A stretch of DNA of 64,000 bases from Trichocoleus desertorum ATA4-8-CV12 (GCA_019358975.1 JAHHIL010000012.1:54382-118381), one strand, 5' to 3'; positions 27,665 through 37,354 are shown, counted from the stretch's first letter. Notes: a model not told the origin generated them from the sequence alone. Program-made: numbers and translations.

Positions 27665-28624
27665 ATGAAACGGCTACTTTTAGTTGCGGCCAGTCTAGCC
27701 ATCTTAGGCATGATTTACTGGCGAATTGACCTTCACAAGTTGATTCAGGTCTTTCAGGCTAGCAATGGGCTGTGGATGCTGGTGAGTCTCAGTATGGTTG
27801 TCCCGATCACGCTTTGTACGGCCTGGCGTCTGGAGCAGCTCATGCCGCCCGGTGTCACTCTGGGTATGGGGGAGACCAATCGTTTAATTCTAGTTGCCAG
27901 TGCGCTCAATGTCGTGCTGCCATCGAAAATGGGCGAGCTAGCTAAGGCTTATTTCATTAAGCAGCGGGGTTACTTAGATAGTGCTCTTGCCTTATCTCTG
28001 GTTGTGTTTGAGAAAGCCTGCGATATGTTGTCGCTGCTTTTTTGGTGCGCTTTAGGCTTAATCTTCTACCCCAACAAGGACTGGTTATTCTGGAGCCTGA
28101 CACTTAGTGTTTTGCTAGGTCTTTCGCTAGGTTTGTTGTTTCTAGCTTCCCGTCAATTTACACAGGTACTATTTACGGCAGGTAAAGCGATCGCCCCCCG
28201 CTCTTTTCGAGCCAAGTTAGAGAAATTCCGCCTCTCGTGGAACCAAATGCAGGATTATTTCTGGAACAACAAGGCACAACTTTGGGGAGTCACTGCAACT
28301 TCTGTATTCATTTGGTTTCTACATCTGCTGCAAATTTGGTTTTTCATCCTGGCATTAAAGGCTTGGACTCCCTTTCTAGCCAGTCTGGCCTTGGCTCCCT
28401 TAGCAATTTTAATCGGGTTGTTGCCTCTGACTTTTGCGGGAATTGGCACGCGAGATGCAGCCATTCTGGTACTTTATCAACCGTTTCTTAGTCCGCCCAC
28501 TGCTGCGGCCCTGGGGGTGTTGTGCACAGTACGCTATCTCTTGCAGGCGATCGCGGGTCTACCGTTTCTGGGACAATATCTTGGCCCTTTAGCCCTAACA
28601 AAGCTTCAGAAAAAACGTTTTTAG
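27665..28624 (+). CDS. Lysylphosphatidylglycerol-synthase-TM-like / UPF0104 membrane protein
   Basis: 319 residues with ~8 hydrophobic segments. The pattern fits the LPG_synthase_TM family: VLPSKMGELAKAYFIKQRG near the first third, GIGTRDAAILVLYQ near the end, and a conserved acidic/basic helix between. Members of this family are lipid flippases or accessory membrane proteins, often beside glycosyltransferases. Here it lies 75 bp after a GT2 gene and 8 bp before a GT-C-like gene, so the three probably form one glycan pathway. No soluble MprF-type domain is fused. Confidence 0.82.
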   Translation: MKRLLLVAASLAILGMIYWRIDLHKLIQVFQASNGLWMLVSLSMVVPITLCTAWRLEQLMPPGVTLGMGETNRLILVASALNVVLPSKMGELAKAYFIKQRGYLDSALALSLVVFEKACDMLSLLFWCALGLIFYPNKDWLFWSLTLSVLLGLSLGLLFLASRQFTQVLFTAGKAIAPRSFRAKLEKFRLSWNQMQDYFWNNKAQLWGVTATSVFIWFLHLLQIWFFILALKAWTPFLASLALAPLAILIGLLPLTFAGIGTRDAAILVLYQPFLSPPTAAALGVLCTVRYLLQAIAGLPFLGQYLGPLALTKLQKKRF

Positions 28625-28632
28625 TTATTCCT

Positions 28633-30357
28633 ATGCTGATTACGCATTTGCATCACGGGTTGACTACGGCTAAACCTTCCAAGGCCCAGTTAACTTTTTG
28701 GTTCACTCTGAGTCTGACCTTTGCTGCTATCTACGGCTGCATGGCGCTACAGCAAGCGTTTAGCAGCGACTATGTGGTTCAGGATGATGCACGTCAGCAT
28801 GTGTTTTGGATGCAGCGGTTTATTGATCCAGGATTGCTGCCAAATGATTTTATTGCTGACTATTTTCAATCCGTAGCGCCTTGGGGATACACCACCTTTT
28901 ACCAACTGTTTGCCACGATTGGCATTCATCCTTTTCTGCTCAACAAGCTGTTGCCGATCGCGTTAGGGCTGATGATGACGGGCTACTGTTTTGGAGTCAG
29001 CTTACAACTGTTTCCGGTGCCTGCGGCGGGTTTTCTCGCAACCCTATTGCTGAACCAGAATGTTTGGATGAAGGATGATTTGATCTCCGCCACACCGAGA
29101 GCCTTCTTATATCCATTGTTTTTGGCATTTCTTTACTACCTGCTGCGCCGATCGCTCCTGCCTTGTTTGGTGGCGATCGCGTTGCAAGGGTTGTTTTATC
29201 CGCAAATTCTTTTGATTAGTGCTGGGACACTCGTTCTCACGTTAGTTCGGTGGGAAAATGGGCGGCTGAGTTTCTCCCGCGATCGCCAAGATTATGTGTT
29301 TTGTGCGGCAGGATTAGTCGTGGCATTTCTGGTGCTGTTGCCTTTCGTGTTGCAAACCTCGGACTTTGGGCCTGTCACTACAGCCACAGAAGCGAAACAG
29401 CTCCCAGAATACGGAGAGAAAGGTCGGAGTCGCTACTTTGTCGATAACCCTTGGGAGTTCTGGCTGGTTGCAGATCGCAGTGGTGTGTTTCCGGCGCTAT
29501 GGTTGCCTCCCCTGCTGTTGGTAGGGTTACTGCTGCCGATCCTTTGGCGATCGCGCGATCGCTTTCCCCTGCTTCAACAAGTGCAGCCCCAAATCCGGTT
29601 GTTGGTTCAGCTTTTGGGGGCTTCGCTGGGGCTGTTTATCATCGCTCACCTGTTGCTATTTAAGCTGCAATTGCCCAGCCGTTATACCCAGCACAGTTTT
29701 CGAGTGATTACGGCGATCGCGGCAGGAATTGTCTTGGTCGCTTTACTAGAGGTATTGCTACGATGGGCAATCCAGTCTCAGTCCCTGAAAAAACAGCAGC
29801 TTGCTCTTGGCATTACCCTGTTGCTCAGTGGGGCTTTGTTGCTATATCCCAGTTATGACCGGAGTTTTCCCTCTACTAAATACAAAGTAGGTCAGGCTCC
29901 AGCTCTCTATGAGTTCTTGCAAAAAACACCAAAAGATAGTTTGGTGGCCTCGCTATCCGAGGAAGCCAATTTCCTACCCTATTTTGCTCAACGATCGATT
30001 TTGATCGGACGAGAGTACGCTATTCCTTTTCATCAGGGATATTACGACCAGTTCCGCCAAAGAGTCACAGACTTACTACAAGCACAGTACAGCCCCAACC
30101 TCGAGGCTGTTCAACAGGTGGTTCAGCAATACGGCATTGACTTTTGGCTCTTAGATCAAGAAGCTTTTACCCCCCATTACTTAGCAAGTAATCGTTGGCT
30201 GCGGCAGTTTCAACCTGTAGTGAGCGAGGCGCAAACTCTTCTAGAACAAGGGATTACGCCCGCGATCGCCCAAACCATGCCCCGTTGTACAGTCTTGAGT
30301 ACAGAAAGCCTAATTTTGTTAGACACCAGCTGCGTTACCAAACCACCATCTAGCTAA
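28633..30357 (+). CDS. Polytopic membrane protein, GT-C glycosyltransferase-like
   Basis: 574 residues from the ATG at 28633, 8 bp after the upstream stop; an in-frame start further upstream would lie inside the previous gene. It has ~10-11 predicted membrane helices. The first extracytoplasmic loop has VVQDDARQHVFWMQRF, in the place where GT-C enzymes keep a catalytic Asp. The ~150-residue C-terminal region after the last helix is soluble (SLVASLSEEANFLPYFAQRS). This layout suits lipid-linked-sugar transferases, but similarity is low by eye and the call is tentative. It converges with the dipeptidase gene, overlapping by 4 bp at the stops. Confidence 0.62.
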   Translation: MLITHLHHGLTTAKPSKAQLTFWFTLSLTFAAIYGCMALQQAFSSDYVVQDDARQHVFWMQRFIDPGLLPNDFIADYFQSVAPWGYTTFYQLFATIGIHPFLLNKLLPIALGLMMTGYCFGVSLQLFPVPAAGFLATLLLNQNVWMKDDLISATPRAFLYPLFLAFLYYLLRRSLLPCLVAIALQGLFYPQILLISAGTLVLTLVRWENGRLSFSRDRQDYVFCAAGLVVAFLVLLPFVLQTSDFGPVTTATEAKQLPEYGEKGRSRYFVDNPWEFWLVADRSGVFPALWLPPLLLVGLLLPILWRSRDRFPLLQQVQPQIRLLVQLLGASLGLFIIAHLLLFKLQLPSRYTQHSFRVITAIAAGIVLVALLEVLLRWAIQSQSLKKQQLALGITLLLSGALLLYPSYDRSFPSTKYKVGQAPALYEFLQKTPKDSLVASLSEEANFLPYFAQRSILIGREYAIPFHQGYYDQFRQRVTDLLQAQYSPNLEAVQQVVQQYGIDFWLLDQEAFTPHYLASNRWLRQFQPVVSEAQTLLEQGITPAIAQTMPRCTVLSTESLILLDTSCVTKPPSS

Positions 30358-31073
30358 GGTTCAGCCTGACCGTAACGAGCAGTGATGATATCGGGAGCGG
30401 GGTTCGGGTTAGCCCCAGTGCTCAACCAAGCCCACAGTTGGTCGCCCCAGGAGAAGTGCCACCATTCATTTAGATGTTGCAGAAAACCTGCACTCGTCAT
30501 GACTTGCTTGAGGAGTTGGCGATTTTGGTGATACTGCTGCGCCTCCGATTCTGGCTGATTGGCGAAGAAATCCGGATAGGAGCGGGGGGAGATCTCATCA
30601 ATGGGAGAACCCATATTTACAGTGGCACCGGATGCATCCACCAGCGTTACATCTACCGCAGCGCCCGTACTGTGCGGCGGCGGTGTAGCAGGGTTCACAT
30701 TTGGGACAGCCCAAAACTGATGCACTTGCTCCCAGATTGTTTGTTTTTGAGCGTCTGTGAGTTCCTGAAGTTGTAGCCCTTGAGCCTGAGCCAATTCCGC
30801 GAACGTGTAGTCCACCATATATTGCTGCACTGCGATCGGGCGGTAAGCATCAAAAACTTGAATCCGCCAACCAGGACAATAGGCCTGTAGTTGCTGTTGG
30901 GCTTGGAGTAACCGAGCCACGACTTGTGTTCGTAAAAAATAAGGAGATTTGTTGCCATAGGGAGCGCCTAGCTTTTGGTAAGCATGGGGACATTCTGTGG
31001 AAAATACATCCAGCGGAATGGCTGCGAGGGGTTCTCCACATTCCGCGATCGCAATTCGCTGATAGGGTTTCAT
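30354..31073 (-). CDS. D-Ala-D-Ala dipeptidase (VanX/DdpX family)
   Basis: 239 residues. It carries the M15D zinc-peptidase motifs: FDAYRP, the ligand pair in PHSTGAAVDVTLVD (SxHxxGxAxD type), and EWWHFSWGD with catalytic Glu and ligand His. These enzymes cleave D-alanyl-D-alanine during peptidoglycan turnover. There is no signal peptide, so it is likely cytosolic. No VanA/VanH-type ligase or dehydrogenase is nearby, so a glycopeptide-resistance cassette is not supported. The stop overlaps the convergent upstream gene by 4 bp. Confidence 0.88.
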   Translation of the reverse strand: MKPYQRIAIAECGEPLAAIPLDVFSTECPHAYQKLGAPYGNKSPYFLRTQVVARLLQAQQQLQAYCPGWRIQVFDAYRPIAVQQYMVDYTFAELAQAQGLQLQELTDAQKQTIWEQVHQFWAVPNVNPATPPPHSTGAAVDVTLVDASGATVNMGSPIDEISPRSYPDFFANQPESEAQQYHQNRQLLKQVMTSAGFLQHLNEWWHFSWGDQLWAWLSTGANPNPAPDIITARYGQAEP

Positions 31074-31298
31074 ACAACTAAATCTATCGTTTTAGTAATT
31101 TAAAAATAGTTACAAAGATTGTGAAATAAAAATTTGATTCCTAAGTAATCCTAACTTTGCTCGGTGATTTTTATCGGGCTGATAGGATGAAATCATAAAG
31201 AAATTAAGTTGTTACTAGCGATAGGGAGTCACCCAAAAATTCATTATTTTAGCAATGTAACAGGCTCATTTGAAGAGGAGCGTTAACTCCTAGCTAAA

Positions 31299-31715
31299 AT
31301 GTATAAGATTGCAGTCTTGGATGACGACGTTTACTGGAGTTTATCAGTTCAAAGATTCTTGAGAAAAGATTTTCTGGTAACTATCTTTACAGATCCTAAT
31401 CATTTTTTTACCGTCGCAGCTCAGTACAATTTAGTCATTATTGATTTTGTTCTCGATCCCCTGTCTGAATCAGGCAACCAGCTAGATGGCTACGGCATTA
31501 TTCACCGCTTAAAATCATCCTTGGAACATCCGCCTTTCTGCCTTTTAGTATCTGGCTGGATTGACAGAAATGGGTTAGCAGCAATCAGCCAACGACCCTA
31601 TTTTATGGCCGACGATTTGGCAGCGAAAGATGCGGGTTTAGAGGTAATTTTGACAAAAGTGAAGCAACTGCTAGGGATGCCGTCACCACACTCGCACTCT
31701 TATTCTCAGTCGTAG
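31299..31715 (+). CDS. Stand-alone receiver-domain protein
   Basis: 138 residues, a single CheY-like domain. It has acidic residues LDDD in the first loop, a phospho-acceptor candidate Asp in VIIDFVLDP, the Ser/Thr-type VSGW, and a Lys in LAAKDAG. The loop after the acceptor Asp is longer than usual (DPLSESGNQLDGYG). No output domain is present, so it would act by protein contact. No kinase is next to it. A short His/Ser-rich tail ends the protein. Confidence 0.76.
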   Translation: MYKIAVLDDDVYWSLSVQRFLRKDFLVTIFTDPNHFFTVAAQYNLVIIDFVLDPLSESGNQLDGYGIIHRLKSSLEHPPFCLLVSGWIDRNGLAAISQRPYFMADDLAAKDAGLEVILTKVKQLLGMPSPHSHSYSQS

Positions 31716-31813
31716 GCGCATTCCTGCAACGAGCAGATTATGATGGAGAGCTAGATGGGAAGCCTCTGCTGCTGCCCGTTAAATTCTTCTGAACATTCAG
31801 CGGATTCAGTTTC

Positions 31814-32359
31814 ATGGAAACAGTAGGTACAACAATTGGCAGCTACGCTCCAGACTTTGAACTCCCAGGAATAGATAATGCGGTTCACCATCTGGCCCGT
31901 TATCTAGAAAGGTCGAAAGCGGTAGGGGTGGTGTTTATGTGCAACCACTGTCCTTACGTACGGCTCTATCTAGACCGCCTTAAGCAAATTCAAGCCACCT
32001 TTCAAGCCCAAAAGTTTACCTTAATTGGCATAAACGCCAATGATGCGACGCAATACCCGGCTGACAGCTTCGAGAATATGAAGCACTTTGCGATCGAGCA
32101 ACAGCTCAACTTCCCGTATCTACGAGATGTGACTCAAGACGTAGCTCGTAGCTTTGGGGTGAAAATAACGCCAGAAATTTTCTTGTTAGACCAAGCAGGC
32201 ATTGTGCGCTATCACGGGCGTATTGATGACAACCCAGAAGACGCCAGTGCAGTGCGATCGCCCAACTTCCAAATTGCGATCGCCCGCGTTCTAGAAGGTA
32301 CTCCAGTTCCTGTGTCCGAGACGGAGCCTGTCGGTTGTTCTGTAAAGTGGCGAGTTTAG
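31814..32359 (+). CDS. Thioredoxin-fold (AhpC/TSA-like) protein
   Basis: 181 residues. It has the peroxiredoxin/TlpA-like opening APDFELPGIDN, the redox motif MCNHCPYVR (CxxC) and the cis-Pro region KITPEIFLLD. This matches the cyanobacterial and bacterial thioredoxin-family proteins with the CNHCPY motif. It has no signal peptide and is probably cytosolic. The partner protein is unknown. A dispersed repeat lies just downstream. Confidence 0.85.
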   Translation: METVGTTIGSYAPDFELPGIDNAVHHLARYLERSKAVGVVFMCNHCPYVRLYLDRLKQIQATFQAQKFTLIGINANDATQYPADSFENMKHFAIEQQLNFPYLRDVTQDVARSFGVKITPEIFLLDQAGIVRYHGRIDDNPEDASAVRSPNFQIAIARVLEGTPVPVSETEPVGCSVKWRV

Positions 32360-32423
32360 CGGCTGGCATGGTCTGACCTCTCCCCAAACCCCTCTCCGAC
32401 GCGGCAAGGGGCTTTGAATCTAT

Positions 32424-32464
32424 CTCCCCTTCCCTGGTAGGGAAGAGGGGCTGGGGGTTAGGTC
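32424..32464. repeat. Dispersed palindromic repeat, intergenic copy
   Basis: The text contains CCCCTTCCCT-GGT-AGGGAAGAGGGG followed by GGGGGTTAGGTCAC. It has the same core and tail as the in-frame copies in the glycosyltransferase. A related C-rich fragment begins at ~32378. It sits between the thioredoxin-like gene and pyrH. Confidence 0.75.
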
Positions 32465-32560
32465 ACAGGCAATTTGCACTCAGTCCTTCTAAAAGCTGAC
32501 CTCCGACAGCTTAGTGTTATCTTTAGTTGGAGGCAATTTGAGTTAAGAAGTAGTCGCTAC

Positions 32561-33289
32561 ATGGGGATTGTTTATCAGCGGGTTTTGTTCAAACTAAGCG
32601 GTGAAGCCCTGATGGGCGATCTAGCTTATGGCATTGACCCAGCAGTGGTTCAAGCTATTGCCCAAGAAGTGGCAGATGTTGCGGCAACTGGAGTCCAAGT
32701 TGCGGTTGTCGTTGGCGGCGGCAATATCTTTCGCGGTGTCAAGGGAGCGGCAGCTGGGATGGATCGGGCAACTGCCGATTATATCGGGATGATTGCCACC
32801 GTCATGAATGCCATGACCTTGCAAGACTCTCTCGAACAGATTGGTGTGCCTACAAGGGTGCAAACCGCGATCGCAATGCAAGAAGTGGCAGAGCCTTACA
32901 TTCGGCGGCGAGCCATTCGTCATCTCGAAAAAGGGCGCGTGGTAATCTTTGGGGCGGGTTCTGGCAATCCCTTCTTTACAACCGACACGACAGCAGCTTT
33001 ACGAGCGGCAGAAATCAGTGCGGATGTGTTGTTTAAGGCGACTAAAGTGGATGGGGTTTACGACTCCGATCCGCACCTCAATCCAAACGCCCGCAGATAC
33101 AAAAGCCTGACCTACGCCCATGTTTTGCAGCAAGATTTGCGCGTAATGGATAGTACTGCGATCGCACTGTGCAAAGATAACAACATTCCTATTATTGTGT
33201 TTGACCTCTCGGTACGTGGCAACCTTCTACGCGCCGTGACGGGAGAACCCATTGGAACGATTGTGGGAGGTTCTTGTGAAATTAGCTGA
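32561..33289 (+). CDS. pyrH: UMP kinase
   Basis: 242 residues. The amino-acid-kinase fold has [44 protein letters not shown] and [12 protein letters not shown]. It phosphorylates UMP to UDP for pyrimidine supply and is hexameric and GTP-regulated in other bacteria. The start is the ATG at 32561 (MGIVYQRV), because the upstream extension from TTG at 32474 lacks family similarity. The last 14 bp overlap the frr start, the usual pyrH-frr pairing. Confidence 0.96.
   Translation: MGIVYQRVLFKLSGEALMGDLAYGIDPAVVQAIAQEVADVAATGVQVAVVVGGGNIFRGVKGAAAGMDRATADYIGMIATVMNAMTLQDSLEQIGVPTRVQTAIAMQEVAEPYIRRRAIRHLEKGRVVIFGAGSGNPFFTTDTTAALRAAEISADVLFKATKVDGVYDSDPHLNPNARRYKSLTYAHVLQQDLRVMDSTAIALCKDNNIPIIVFDLSVRGNLLRAVTGEPIGTIVGGSCEIS
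33266..33270 (+). promoter_or_regulatory. Shine-Dalgarno for frr inside pyrH
   Basis: GGAGG is 5 bases before the GTG at 33276 and decides that start over the TTG at 33252. Confidence 0.75.
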
Positions 33290-33824
33290 CGCTGAAAATT
33301 CGATGCAAAAAGCCGTTGAATCGACTCAACGGTCTTTTAATACAATTCGGACGGGACGAGCCAACACATCCCTACTCGACCGAGTCATGGTGGAATATTA
33401 TGGAGCCCCAACGCCGCTCAAGTCCCTAGCAACCATTAATACTCCAGATGGCAGCACGATTACGGTGCAACCCTTCGATCGCGGTAGCTTGAGTTTGATC
33501 GAAAAAGCCATTTCCCTGTCCGACATTGGCTTAACCCCTAGCAACGATGGCTCAACCATTCGCCTAAATATTCCACCGCTCACCAGCGATCGCCGTAAAG
33601 AACTCGTGAAGCTAGCGGCAAAGTTCGCGGAAGAAGGCAAAGTCTCAGTTCGTAATGTGCGCCGCGATGCGGTTGATAGCGTCCGCAAACAAGAAAAAGC
33701 TGGCGAAGTGTCCGAAGATGAAGCGCGGGACTTACAGGACAAAATTCAAAAGCTGACGGACAAGTACATTGCCAGAATTGAAGAAGTCTTGGCAGAAAAG
33801 GAGAAAGATATCACCACAGTCTAA
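33276..33824 (+). CDS. frr: Ribosome recycling factor
   Basis: 182 residues, the family length. It has the RRF motifs [52 protein letters not shown] and the C-terminal [19 protein letters not shown]. It splits post-termination ribosomes together with EF-G. The GTG start is chosen because of the GGAGG just upstream and the typical cyanobacterial MKLADAE opening. It overlaps pyrH by 14 bp. Confidence 0.96.
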   Translation: MKLADAENSMQKAVESTQRSFNTIRTGRANTSLLDRVMVEYYGAPTPLKSLATINTPDGSTITVQPFDRGSLSLIEKAISLSDIGLTPSNDGSTIRLNIPPLTSDRRKELVKLAAKFAEEGKVSVRNVRRDAVDSVRKQEKAGEVSEDEARDLQDKIQKLTDKYIARIEEVLAEKEKDITTV

Positions 33825-34496
33825 AAGGACAGTCTAGGGAGCTATGCTCAATCGCTGTTCTGAAGCTCAGCTTAGACGTATTGAAGCGCTGGCATGGGTG
33901 TCTGACGAACTATATAAGCTAAGTGCATGGGATAACCCTGAACGGAGTAAATTGTATCGATGCACTTCAATGCAGTCTCGCGATTCTGATAAGAACGCAG
34001 AACTCGCTTACTGCCATTGGCATACTGCACACATACTTCCCATTTCATCTGCTTAGCCTCATTTCAAGCGTGTTTTGCCGCTCAGAACTTCATCAATCCT
34101 TCACAAACTATCCTAGAGGTCACATAGCGACTTTGCACTCAGTGCATTCAATGAACTGTATAACTGTAGTGATTTCACGGATTGATTGTTGTTGAGACGG
34201 CACAAATTCCTCCACTTTGAAACTTGAATTGCCAAGCACACTTGTGAAACCCCTGCTGTTTTCCCCTGAAAGACGGCAGGGTTATTCGTATGCTGTTTTA
34301 CGATTTAAGCTCAACGTGGAAACATTCACCGAGTTACTTCGGTCTGTCAGCTCTGGATGGAATGAGATGATGAGGATTGTCTAGTTGAGCACTTCAACTA
34401 AAAGTGTTGGGTTTAGATGCCACTTCCTGTCCTGAGTGTCCTAAGAGATCAGCAAGGCTGGAGTTGTGAACTGATATTCAAGAGTGAGATGCGAGC
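33825..34496. other. Gene-free region after frr
   Basis: Short ORFs at 33844-34056 and 33923-34195 overlap and show no domain signature. The 672 bases contain no HIP1 site and look like decayed sequence. The only clear feature is a hairpin at 34251-34281. The promoter for the flavoprotein gene at 34497 should lie near 34400-34490. Confidence 0.5.
34251..34281 (+). terminator. Possible terminator hairpin
   Basis: CCCTGCTGT (34251-34259) pairs with ACGGCAGGG (34273-34281), a nine-pair stem with one wobble. A weak T-rich GTTATT follows. It could end a transcript coming through frr. Confidence 0.35.
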
Positions 34497-35633
34497 ATGA
34501 TGTTTGACTGCATTATCGTCGGCGCAGGGCCAGCGGGAGGAACTGCCGCTTACCACTTAGCCAAGCAAGGCCGTTCTGTCCTGCTGCTAGAAAAAGAATC
34601 TCTACCCCGTTACAAACCTTGCGGAGGTGGAGTCTCGCCTCAAGTCGCCCAATGGTTTGACTTCGACTTCACGCCAGCGATTTCACTCAAGGTCAACTCC
34701 GTACGCTTCACCTGGAACATGGAAGATCCAGTGGAAGTAGAGCTAAAAACTCCAGAGCCCATGTGGATGGTGCGGCGAGATGTGTTTGATCACTTCTTAG
34801 TACAGCAAGCCCAAAAGCAGGGAGTAGAGCTACGAGACAACACGGAAGTCACAGGAATTCAGTTTAAGAGCGACCACTGGCAAGTAGATACAGCGAATGG
34901 CCCCGTTACAGGCCGCTACCTCATCGCTGCGGATGGTGCCAAAGGCCCAATGGCGAAGTGGCTAAAATTCAAAGAACGGAAGCGGCGCTTGGCAGGAGCT
35001 TTGGAAGCAGAGGTGCCCGCTCAAGTAGAAAGCGGCAACCCCATTCACTTTGAGTTCGGCATGGTCAAGAATGGCTACATCTGGAACTTCCCTAAAGCAG
35101 ATGGCTATTCCCTGGGTATCGGTACATTCCGAGGGGGTGAGCCTCAGGATATGAAGGCTTTGCTGGCTGAGTATGCCACCCTGTTCGGCGTGGATGTAAA
35201 GTCTAGCCAACAATATGGCCACCCACTGTGCCTGTGGGACGGCAATCAGAAACTACACACCCAAAATGCGGTACTAGCAGGAGAGGCAGCTTGTGTCGTT
35301 GATCCCTTTACCGCAGAAGGTATTCGGCCTTCCATTTTCAGTGGCATGAAGGCGGCTGAAGCTGTTAGTCAAGCTTTAGCAGGCGATCGCAATGCTCTAG
35401 AGCGCTATACGCAGATCATCAACGAAGAATGGGGCGAAGATATGGCCTGGGCACAACGCATCGCGGGTCTGTTCTATCGGGTGCCTGGAATTGGTTATAA
35501 GGTTGGCATCAAGCGCCCTTCCGCCACAGAGCGCATGGGCAAAATTCTCTGTGGAGAGTTGCGCTACGCCGATGTCGCCAACCGAGCGATTAAGCGGCTC
35601 ACGAGCAATTTAATTCCTGGCATGGGCGGTTGA
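34497..35633 (+). CDS. Geranylgeranyl-reductase-family FAD oxidoreductase
   Basis: 378 residues. The N-terminal Rossmann FAD motif is IIVGAGPAGGTAAYHLA. It is followed by EKESLPRYKPCGGGVSP, typical of geranylgeranyl reductases, and the second FAD loop VLAGEAACVVDPFTAEGIRPS. The family reduces isoprenoid chains of chlorophyll, tocopherol or archaeal lipids, or hydroxylates other substrates. Bona fide ChlP is somewhat longer, and this looks like a relative rather than ChlP itself. It may lack NADPH specificity cues. It is a single gene followed by a terminator-like repeat. Confidence 0.85.
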   Translation: MMFDCIIVGAGPAGGTAAYHLAKQGRSVLLLEKESLPRYKPCGGGVSPQVAQWFDFDFTPAISLKVNSVRFTWNMEDPVEVELKTPEPMWMVRRDVFDHFLVQQAQKQGVELRDNTEVTGIQFKSDHWQVDTANGPVTGRYLIAADGAKGPMAKWLKFKERKRRLAGALEAEVPAQVESGNPIHFEFGMVKNGYIWNFPKADGYSLGIGTFRGGEPQDMKALLAEYATLFGVDVKSSQQYGHPLCLWDGNQKLHTQNAVLAGEAACVVDPFTAEGIRPSIFSGMKAAEAVSQALAGDRNALERYTQIINEEWGEDMAWAQRIAGLFYRVPGIGYKVGIKRPSATERMGKILCGELRYADVANRAIKRLTSNLIPGMGG

Positions 35634-35655
35634 AAAGCTATACCCCATGCACCCC

Positions 35656-35687
35656 TAGGGCGTACGCGGTGCGCCCTACATTTATTT
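35656..35687. terminator. Bidirectional terminator-like palindrome between convergent genes
   Basis: TAGGGCG (35656-35662) pairs with CGCCCTA (35672-35678) around a 9-base loop, and TTTATTT follows on the plus strand. It sits between two convergent stop codons. The text GTAGGGCGCACCGCGTACGCCCTA (minus strand) looks like a common cyanobacterial dispersed repeat. Confidence 0.5.
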
Positions 35688-36467
35688 AGAAACTTGCTGT
35701 TGATAGGCAAGATAAACCGCCTCTAAAAACAAATCTGGTGTCGTATTCGACGGTACCTTCTCTAATAAAATCACCTCCTTCACCTGACGAGCCAACTGTA
35801 AATTGACTTCTGACCTGGCCTTGGCAGACATTTCACTGCGACGTTGCAAGTATTCTCTAATCACAGCAAAGTCATCGGGCAGTAGGTGAGATAAATCCGC
35901 AAGTTGGAGCAACTGAACCGCCAAATCTTGGGCTGCCTGAGACGTTGAGAACGCGGTGGCAGTGGGGTGCTCGTCTTGGACTACAACGGTGCCCGCTAGC
36001 CAATCACCAAGACGCTTTTCTTTTCGACCAAAGGCAATTAGAAACATGCCCAGAAACAAGGTGTCATCAAGAGGGCGGAGCAAGGCGCGTAAGGTAGCCT
36101 GAGCAATACCTATAGGTCTGCCGTCATCCCGCAGCACCCGAATTTTGGTGTAGCGTTTACCAGGGGTTTGTCCCCGCCAAAGGGCTTCAAAACCAACAAA
36201 ATATCCTTCATAGATAACGAAATTGATCAAGACTGTGATGGCTCGCAACCACAGATCGACATCATCGGCCCTACCAAAAACGCCAACGAAAAACTCTAGA
36301 ACTTGGTCAGCAACAAAGAGCCAAAAGAACAGAGCCAAGATGAAGGGGATTAACAACACCATGTAGTCAATCAGGAGCGCTAAGGCTCTGTTGCCAATCC
36401 CTGCCAACGTAAACTCCAGTTCTACACTTTCGGGTGTCTGGAGAGTAATGCGATTGAAAAAGCGCAT
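35682..36467 (-). CDS. RDD-family membrane protein
   Basis: 261 residues. The RDD domain covers ~1-165: GIGNRALALLIDYMVLL, a second helix, YFVGFEALWRGQTPGKRYTKIRVLRDDG and RALLRPLDDTLFL. The C-terminal ~90 residues are cytosolic and helical. RDD proteins are small membrane proteins of uncertain function, sometimes linked to Na+/H+ exchange. This one belongs to the conserved RDD-SpoIIM-DUF58-MoxR neighbourhood. It is 32 bp downstream of the 36500-37354 gene and probably shares its transcript. Confidence 0.85.
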   Translation of the reverse strand: MRFFNRITLQTPESVELEFTLAGIGNRALALLIDYMVLLIPFILALFFWLFVADQVLEFFVGVFGRADDVDLWLRAITVLINFVIYEGYFVGFEALWRGQTPGKRYTKIRVLRDDGRPIGIAQATLRALLRPLDDTLFLGMFLIAFGRKEKRLGDWLAGTVVVQDEHPTATAFSTSQAAQDLAVQLLQLADLSHLLPDDFAVIREYLQRRSEMSAKARSEVNLQLARQVKEVILLEKVPSNTTPDLFLEAVYLAYQQQVSK

Positions 36468-36499
36468 AGCAGCCTTACAGTAACTCTTAGCAAAAGCAA

Positions 36500-37354
36500 T
36501 TACGGAGTGCCGCGATCGCGCAGCTTAAAGCCCATCCCTTCTCGACGACCTTTGAGGTCATAGTAGACAGCCGCTTTAATGGCTTGCCAAAAGGGAGCAG
36601 TGACAATGCTGGTAAAAATAATTAACCCAATGCTGACCAGCAGGGAGATCAAGAACAAGCCTATGGCTCCAGCATCAGGCCCTCCTCCAGTGACGGATAC
36701 TGCGGCCAAAGACGCGATCGCTAGGATCAGTGGAATAATTGCTAAAACAATGAGCGGAAAGGTAATCAAACCTGCCACTAGCACCACCCCTTGTAGCCTT
36801 AGCACATGCCCCTGAGTTAACTCCCAAGAGCGACTAATGGCCTTAGTTCCATCCACCTGGTTTTCCAGAGCTAGCACCACGTCAGGAATAAAAAATCTAG
36901 AGTAAGCCCAAATGTAGATCACGAGAACCACAATGCTAGTAATGGCGCTAACCAGACCTATAAGGGCAGACTCGGCCCCCAAGATACCTCCTAGTATCCC
37001 TAAAAGAATTGCCTGAGCGATCGATAGGCCAAAGTTAACCCCAAAAAGAATCAGTCCGACTAGAAGTTGCACCACTAAAAATTGCCAAAGCTTTGGCTCC
37101 AGTTGGTTGCGAGCGGTGCTGGTGCTCTCTGGCTGATTCACTAAATCTTGAAAAGCTAAACGTGAAATTGCAGCATTGATAGTGGATGCTTTAGCCCAGC
37201 CATAGACGGGAATAATAGCCCACAAAACTGCTTTACAAGCCAATCCTAAGTACTGCTTGAAATGAGAGCGATAGAGTTGGAACCCCGCACTCACAATGTT
37301 ACCGATACTGAGGGGCCGAATAGGACTAGAAGGGCTCAAATTGGGCGACGACAC
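36500..37354 (-). CDS. DUF975-like / GDPD-membrane-domain-like protein
   Basis: 284 residues with ~6 membrane helices. It opens with RPLSIGNIVSAGFQLYRSHFKQYLGLA and ends with AAVYYDLKGRREGMGFKLRD, the pattern of the membrane domain that also occurs in glycerophosphodiesterases. No soluble phosphodiesterase part is attached. It is divergent from the SpoIIM gene (88-bp gap) and upstream of the RDD gene. A role in membrane or envelope upkeep is inferred from the neighbourhood only. Confidence 0.75.
   Translation of the reverse strand: MSSPNLSPSSPIRPLSIGNIVSAGFQLYRSHFKQYLGLACKAVLWAIIPVYGWAKASTINAAISRLAFQDLVNQPESTSTARNQLEPKLWQFLVVQLLVGLILFGVNFGLSIAQAILLGILGGILGAESALIGLVSAITSIVVLVIYIWAYSRFFIPDVVLALENQVDGTKAISRSWELTQGHVLRLQGVVLVAGLITFPLIVLAIIPLILAIASLAAVSVTGGGPDAGAIGLFLISLLVSIGLIIFTSIVTAPFWQAIKAAVYYDLKGRREGMGFKLRDRGTP

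Noticed and set aside
30354..31073. Vancomycin-resistance cassette
   Set aside because: Only a VanX/DdpX-like dipeptidase is present. There is no VanA/B ligase, VanH or VanRS beside it.
33844..34195. Two overlapping plus-strand ORFs of 70 and 90 residues after frr
   Set aside because: They have no domain pattern and no clear start signal. They lie in a HIP1-free decayed region.
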